Shown: piece by piece, positions 5,991 through 9,029 of the stretch
Numbering within the stretch: position 1 is the first letter of the stretch
How the letters are laid out: each line of letters starts with the position of its first letter
Assembly (NCBI GenBank): GCA_900548145.1
Contig: URJB01000071.1
Location: 1 to 9,029, forward strand
Direction: 5' to 3'
Source: an uncultured Eubacteriales bacterium
Lineage (GTDB): Bacteria > Bacillota > Clostridia > Christensenellales > Aristaeellaceae
Length of the DNA stretch: 9,029 nt
Translations under genes and position numbers: made by a program
Notes under the pieces: model-generated
What the model was told of the DNA's origin: nothing
Database searches by the model: none
The model's input: the letters and a program-made list of their open reading frames with translations, nothing else

Positions 5991-6533
5991 TCACTCATAC
6001 AACTCGCAGGGGCTGACGCCCAGCAGCCCGGCCAACTTGCCTACCGGCGTTGTGGTCAGCTTGCGGTTGAAATCCTCCGCGGCGCTGTTGTATGTATCGA
6101 AAAGCGCGTTTTCCGTCAGGTTCTTCCAGTCGCTTTCCAGCATGGCGGCGTAACGCTGATCTCGCTCGCTCTGCTGAAAGCTGTCGGCCGCCCGAAGCTG
6201 TTCCATCACTTTTGCGAACAAAACAGACAGTTTCTCCGTGTCCTTTTTCTGTTCTTCCAGCGTTTCATCGCCCGCGTTCAGTTTCCGGGACACCTGCCGA
6301 AGGGCCTCCACGTCTGCGTTGCCGGGCAGATGGCGATCCGCCACCACGCACAGGTTCAGCCCATCGGCTCCCTGATAGCTCAACGCATCCAGCAAGCCGT
6401 TTTCCCCGCTGAGAAGCTGAGTCACCTGCTGCCGGTCCTCCCGGAAGCCGGAGAACGTGCCATACCCCAGTCCGAACAGCACCAGCACGATAGCGATCAA
6501 AACGCATACGCCCATGGGGAGTTTGAATTTCAT
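5991..6533 (-). CDS. LemA-like membrane-anchored protein (divergent)
   Basis: This protein has 180 residues. One hydrophobic segment at 7-28 anchors it, and the rest is helical and charged. The C-terminus 'TYNSAAEDFNRKL' at 147-159 followed by 'TTPVGKLAGLLGV' at 161-173 matches the LemA closing pattern YNxxVxxYN...P...IAxxxGF. The middle is not clearly recognisable, and the usual LemA N-terminal 'YN' and 'R' signatures are weak, so this is a divergent member. LemA proteins have an N-terminal anchor with a helical domain outside; their role is uncertain, though they often pair with TPM-domain proteins, as here. The ATG at 6533 has AAAGGA 11 nt upstream. It sits 66 nt after telA, separated by a strong hairpin. 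Confidence 0.72.
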   Translation of the reverse strand: MKFKLPMGVCVLIAIVLVLFGLGYGTFSGFREDRQQVTQLLSGENGLLDALSYQGADGLNLCVVADRHLPGNADVEALRQVSRKLNAGDETLEEQKKDTEKLSVLFAKVMEQLRAADSFQQSERDQRYAAMLESDWKNLTENALFDTYNSAAEDFNRKLTTTPVGKLAGLLGVSPCELYE

Positions 6534-6561
6534 GATCGGATGATTCCTTTCCCGTTAAACT

Positions 6562-6591
6562 GCGCCGCATCCCCCGTGGGAAATGCGGCGC
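6562..6591 (-). other. Strong intercistronic hairpin between telA and the LemA-like gene
   Basis: GCGCCGCAT (6562-6570) pairs perfectly with ATGCGGCGC (6583-6591), and CCC/GGG in the loop can pair further. It begins 8 nt after the telA stop codon. On the minus strand it is followed by AGTTTAACGG, not a U-run, so full termination is unlikely. Partial termination or protection of the xpaC-telA part of the mRNA is plausible and would make the upstream genes more abundant. Confidence 0.6.
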
Positions 6592-6599
6592 TTTTCATG

Positions 6600-7814
6600 T
6601 CAGTGCAGCTCCAGCAGCTTCTTTTTCAAGTCGGCCTCCATGGCGACCATTTCCTTTTCGGCCTCCAAACGCTTGGTGCGGCCGTCCTCCTGAATCTTCA
6701 TCACTTCGTTGATGGTGTCCATCAGGCTCTGGTTGGTCTGCTTCAGGGTCTCCAGATCGATGATGCCCCGTTCGGCCTCCTGTGCGGTCTGGATGGTGCC
6801 AGTCTTGAGCGCCTCGGCGTTCTTGCGCAGCAGTTCGTTGGTCATGTTGGTCACAGCTGTCTGGGCCTTCAGCGCCTCCTGACTGCGGTGCATTCCCAGC
6901 GCGATCACAATCTGGCTCTTCCACAGCGGCAGCGTGTTGGAAAGGGTGCTCTGAATGCGTTCCACCAGCAGACTGTCATTATTCTGCAAAAGCCGGATCT
7001 GGGGAGCCATCTGCAGGGCCACCTGCCGGGTCAGCTTCAGATCGTGAAGCTTTTTTTCGAAGCGGTCGCAGTTGGCGGCAAGGTCGTTGGCCCGCTGAGC
7101 GTCCATCGCGTCACCGGTCTCGGCGGCCTTCTTTTTCAGCTCTTCCAGCTCACCCTCCCGGACTTCCTTCAATTTCTGCTCACCGGCGATAATATACATC
7201 GTCAGTTCCTTGAAATACTGGGTGTTCATATCATACAGGTGATTGAACATGCTCACATCCTTGAGCAGCTGCACCTGATGATTTTCCAGCTGGCTGGCAA
7301 TGGTGTCCACATTCGCGTCCACCTTATCGTACTTGGTCTGCATATCACTGACGGCCTTCTGGGCGTTCCAGAACAGGCCCTTGATGCCGCTGGGCTTTTC
7401 GGCGGCGGCGCTGAATCCCTTGATCTCGTTGACCAGATTCACCAGCATATCGCCCACTTCACCCGTGTCCTTGGTGCGGATGGTGGCCAGCGCGCTGTCG
7501 CTGAAATCGGCGATCTTCTTCTGAGCGTCCGCGCCGTAAAGCAGCACGTGGTCGGAGTTATTCACGTCGATCTTTTTGACAAACTCCTCGATGCTCTTTT
7601 TATCTTCTTCGGTCAGCATGGTGGTGTCCATCTGCTTGACCGCTTCGCTGGCGGCCTGCGCCGCTGCGGTGGCGCTTGGGGCTGCCTGCGCCATGGCTTC
7701 CAGCTGCTGAGTCGTTTCCTCCAGCTGCACTTTTTCCTTGGCGACCGACGAAGGATCGAGGGTCAAAACAGGGGTCTGCTGGGTCTCATTGTTCTGCTGA
7801 TGAATTTCACTCAT
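6600..7814 (-). CDS. telA: TelA/KlaA/YaaN-family toxic-anion resistance protein
   Basis: This protein has 404 residues, normal for TelA (PF05816). It is soluble and almost wholly helical. An N-terminal Gln/Thr-rich tail (1-20) precedes long heptad-like helices. Family features visible are 'NHQVQLLKDVSMFNHLYDMN' around 182-201, where an anti-parallel bundle is expected, 'YIIAGEQKLKE' around 207-217, 'LTRQVALQMAPQIRLLQNN' at about 261-279, and 'LPLWKSQIVIALG' at about 296-308. TelA homologues confer tolerance to tellurite and, in Listeria, to nisin and other cell-wall-acting compounds; the mechanism is unknown. The ATG at 7814 has AGGAGG 9 nt upstream. The gene follows xpaC by 45 nt, the same order as xpaC-yaaN in Bacillus subtilis. 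No TerC, TerD or TerZ gene is present, so this is the TelA-XpaC branch only. Confidence 0.95.
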   Translation of the reverse strand: MSEIHQQNNETQQTPVLTLDPSSVAKEKVQLEETTQQLEAMAQAAPSATAAAQAASEAVKQMDTTMLTEEDKKSIEEFVKKIDVNNSDHVLLYGADAQKKIADFSDSALATIRTKDTGEVGDMLVNLVNEIKGFSAAAEKPSGIKGLFWNAQKAVSDMQTKYDKVDANVDTIASQLENHQVQLLKDVSMFNHLYDMNTQYFKELTMYIIAGEQKLKEVREGELEELKKKAAETGDAMDAQRANDLAANCDRFEKKLHDLKLTRQVALQMAPQIRLLQNNDSLLVERIQSTLSNTLPLWKSQIVIALGMHRSQEALKAQTAVTNMTNELLRKNAEALKTGTIQTAQEAERGIIDLETLKQTNQSLMDTINEVMKIQEDGRTKRLEAEKEMVAMEADLKKKLLELH

Positions 7815-7859
7815 GGGAAATTTCCTCCTTCAATCGCTCTATCGCCGGTTTGATGGGAC

Positions 7860-8840
7860 TCATTCTTCTTTTTTGGCCTGTGCCGCGGCCTGACCGTCAT
7901 ACACGGGGTAGACCCCGCCGGACATCGTAGGAGCCTGAGGCATATGCTGCCGTGCCTGTTCCTCTGCGCCGCTGACGGCCTGCTGCACGCTATGATCCGT
8001 GTGAAGGGTCGGCGCGCTTTGCCGGGTCTGCGTCTCCTGCGCTGCCCGCTGCTGACGGCGCTGTTCTGCCAGCGCTGCGTCCAGTCTGGCCGCCTGCTTG
8101 GCCTGTTCGGCGGCTTTTTCCAGTTCGCTTTCCGTCAGGCCGTCCCGCTTGAGCATCTGTTCCAGCACGTCGATATCGGTGGCGATGTCCAGCATATCGT
8201 CCTTATAAAGATTCTTAAGCATTTTCTGACAGCCGGTGATCACCACGCCCAGCGCGTCGTCAATGCGGTGCTGTGCTTCCTTCGCCTCAGCCATGGGCAG
8301 GTTGCGCTCGTCCAGCTTGCGATAGCTCTTGACCATCTTGAGCGTAGTGGGCAGGTAATAGTCCATGAACTTGCGAATCTGCGGGGCGCGGGCAGGATTT
8401 TCATACACGGCCTGAAAAATCGCCGCGCAGTTTTCCTCCAGATCGTCCAGCTTGGCCGACAAAGACTCGTCGGGGATCAGATCGTTTTCCTTCCGGATTT
8501 CCGCGATCATTTCCCGGCCCTGGGTCAACAGTTGATCCACGTCCGGGTTGCCGGTATTGGCTTTAAGGCGCTCCAGCGCGTCATTCTTCCGCTTTTCTTC
8601 TTCCTTGGCGGCTTCTGCGGCGGCCTCCTCGGCCATTTTCTTTTTCTGATCGTCGGTGGTCAGGTCCAGACCCTGCGCCATGGTACGGATCACCGCGCTG
8701 ACAAACGCACTCACCGCCAGCTGTACCGCCAGACTGAACAGACCGTGAATCTTAAAAATGGAACTGAGCAGCACGAACGTCACGCCGAAAGCAACCGCAC
8801 CCGCGCCGTTGCCGCTCTTTTTTTTCTTTCCTTTACTCAT
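7860..8840 (-). CDS. xpaC: XpaC-family protein (5-bromo-4-chloroindolyl phosphate hydrolysis)
   Basis: This protein has 326 residues from ATG at 8840, where AAGGAG lies 6 nt upstream; an in-frame ATG at 8855 is less likely because that SD would then be coding. The N-terminus is Lys-rich (SKGKKKK), followed by two hydrophobic segments at 13-30 and 33-54 that form a membrane hairpin. A charged Ala/Glu/Lys coiled coil covers about 63-95. The XpaC domain (PF10112) spans about 95-235, with the hallmark 'RKFMDYYLPTTLKMVKSYRK' at 156-175. The tail (245-326) is Gln/Ala-rich and probably unstructured. The name comes from a B. subtilis gene affecting X-phosphate hydrolysis; there is no phosphatase motif, so enzymatic activity is doubtful. 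It is the first gene of the six-gene operon, and in B. subtilis it is likewise followed by the TelA homologue. Confidence 0.93.
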   Translation of the reverse strand: MSKGKKKKSGNGAGAVAFGVTFVLLSSIFKIHGLFSLAVQLAVSAFVSAVIRTMAQGLDLTTDDQKKKMAEEAAAEAAKEEEKRKNDALERLKANTGNPDVDQLLTQGREMIAEIRKENDLIPDESLSAKLDDLEENCAAIFQAVYENPARAPQIRKFMDYYLPTTLKMVKSYRKLDERNLPMAEAKEAQHRIDDALGVVITGCQKMLKNLYKDDMLDIATDIDVLEQMLKRDGLTESELEKAAEQAKQAARLDAALAEQRRQQRAAQETQTRQSAPTLHTDHSVQQAVSGAEEQARQHMPQAPTMSGGVYPVYDGQAAAQAKKEE

Positions 8841-8870
8841 TGCAGGCTCCTTCATCCATCCTCTATCTCA

Positions 8871-8891
8871 GCCGGGGCGTTTTCGCCCGGC
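8871..8891 (-). promoter_or_regulatory. Hairpin in the 5' leader of the xpaC operon
   Basis: On the minus strand GCCGGGCG pairs with CGCCCCGGC around AAAA, 8 bp with one bulged C. It lies between the predicted start of transcription (about 8904) and the xpaC SD (8852-8847). No U-run follows. It may stabilise the 5' end of the mRNA or bind a regulator. Confidence 0.45.
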
Positions 8892-8910
8892 AACTTGGCC
8901 GACGCATTGG

Positions 8911-8939
8911 ATTATACCATATTTCCCCTCATCTGAAAA
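8911..8939 (-). promoter_or_regulatory. Promoter of the xpaC-telA operon (near-consensus)
   Basis: On the minus strand the -10 is a perfect TATAAT (8916-8911) with TG one base upstream. The -35 is TTTTCA (8939-8934, four of six matches), with a 17-nt spacer. Transcription would start near 8904, leaving a leader of about 64 nt. This looks like a strong housekeeping promoter; no site of an alternative sigma factor was recognised. Confidence 0.75.
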
Positions 8940-9000
8940 GAAGAACCCGCTCGAAACAACCTTTGCCCTTCCTAAAAGTTTTCTGAAAATTTCATGAGCA

Positions 9001-9029
9001 CAAGGGGCAGTGCCCCTTGACCCCGGACT
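9001..9029 (+). repeat. REP-like palindromic repeat, right copy
   Basis: Positions 9001-9019 form a perfect 19-nt palindrome (CAAGGGGCA, G, TGCCCCTTG). The 15-nt core at 9003-9017 is identical to the left copy, and the following TGACCCCGGACT is a close variant of its flank, in inverted orientation. The repeat runs off the right edge. It lies in noncoding DNA upstream of the xpaC promoter and could also act as a hairpin end for a gene beyond the window. Between it and the promoter (8941-9000) I see nothing else. Confidence 0.6.

Noticed and set aside
5331..7853. A plus-strand open frame of 840 codons
   Set aside because: It lies antisense to the TPM, LemA-like and telA genes, all with recognisable families and SDs. 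Its translation is rich in His, Gln, Leu and Gly with no domain, as expected from the complement of GC-rich codons.
7944..8936. A plus-strand open frame of 330 codons
   Set aside because: It is the complement of xpaC, which has clear family motifs and a promoter; the frame even runs through that promoter.
1..9029. Phage, CRISPR, toxin-antitoxin or defence system
   Set aside because: No repeat-spacer array, integrase, nuclease, helicase, toxin or structural phage gene is recognisable in any frame.

Overview
The window looks like chromosomal DNA of a GC-rich, low-copy-repeat member of the Bacillota, probably class Clostridia. The reasons are strong AGGAGG-type ribosome binding sites before nearly every gene, intrinsic terminators, the xpaC-telA gene pair known from Bacillus (xpaC-yaaN), an AzlC/AzlD pair, and a thioredoxin-reductase-like flavoprotein of the NADPH-site-less type known from clostridia. 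This assignment is an inference; no rRNA or other strong taxonomic marker is present. All eleven genes lie on the minus strand, so the window is read from right to left.

Right block (8939 to 4080): a near-consensus extended -10 promoter drives what looks like one six-gene operon, xpaC, telA, a LemA-like gene, a TPM-domain gene, azlC and azlD. Gaps are 45, 66, 30, 4 and -1 nt. XpaC and TelA are cytoplasmic or membrane-attached helical proteins of a tellurite and envelope-stress family. The LemA-like and TPM proteins are membrane-anchored or exported proteins that often occur together. AzlCD is a two-part branched-chain amino acid exporter. Together they suggest an envelope-stress module coupled to small-molecule export.

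Middle (4047 to 3522): rpsT (ribosomal protein S20) has its own promoter, a TTG start with a strong SD, and a strong intrinsic terminator. A second terminator-like hairpin follows and overlaps a promoter for the next gene.

Left block (3474 to 1): a class I SAM-dependent methyltransferase; then, behind its own promoter and a CRP/FNR-like dyad, a thioredoxin-reductase-like flavoprotein that keeps its CATC site but has lost the NADPH-binding motif; then two secreted proteins of unknown role. The last (DUF3298-like) runs off the left edge.

A 15-bp palindromic core inside a longer repeat occurs at both ends of the window in inverted orientation: inside the end of the first gene, and in the noncoding right edge. 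No tRNA, rRNA, CRISPR array, transposase or phage gene was seen.
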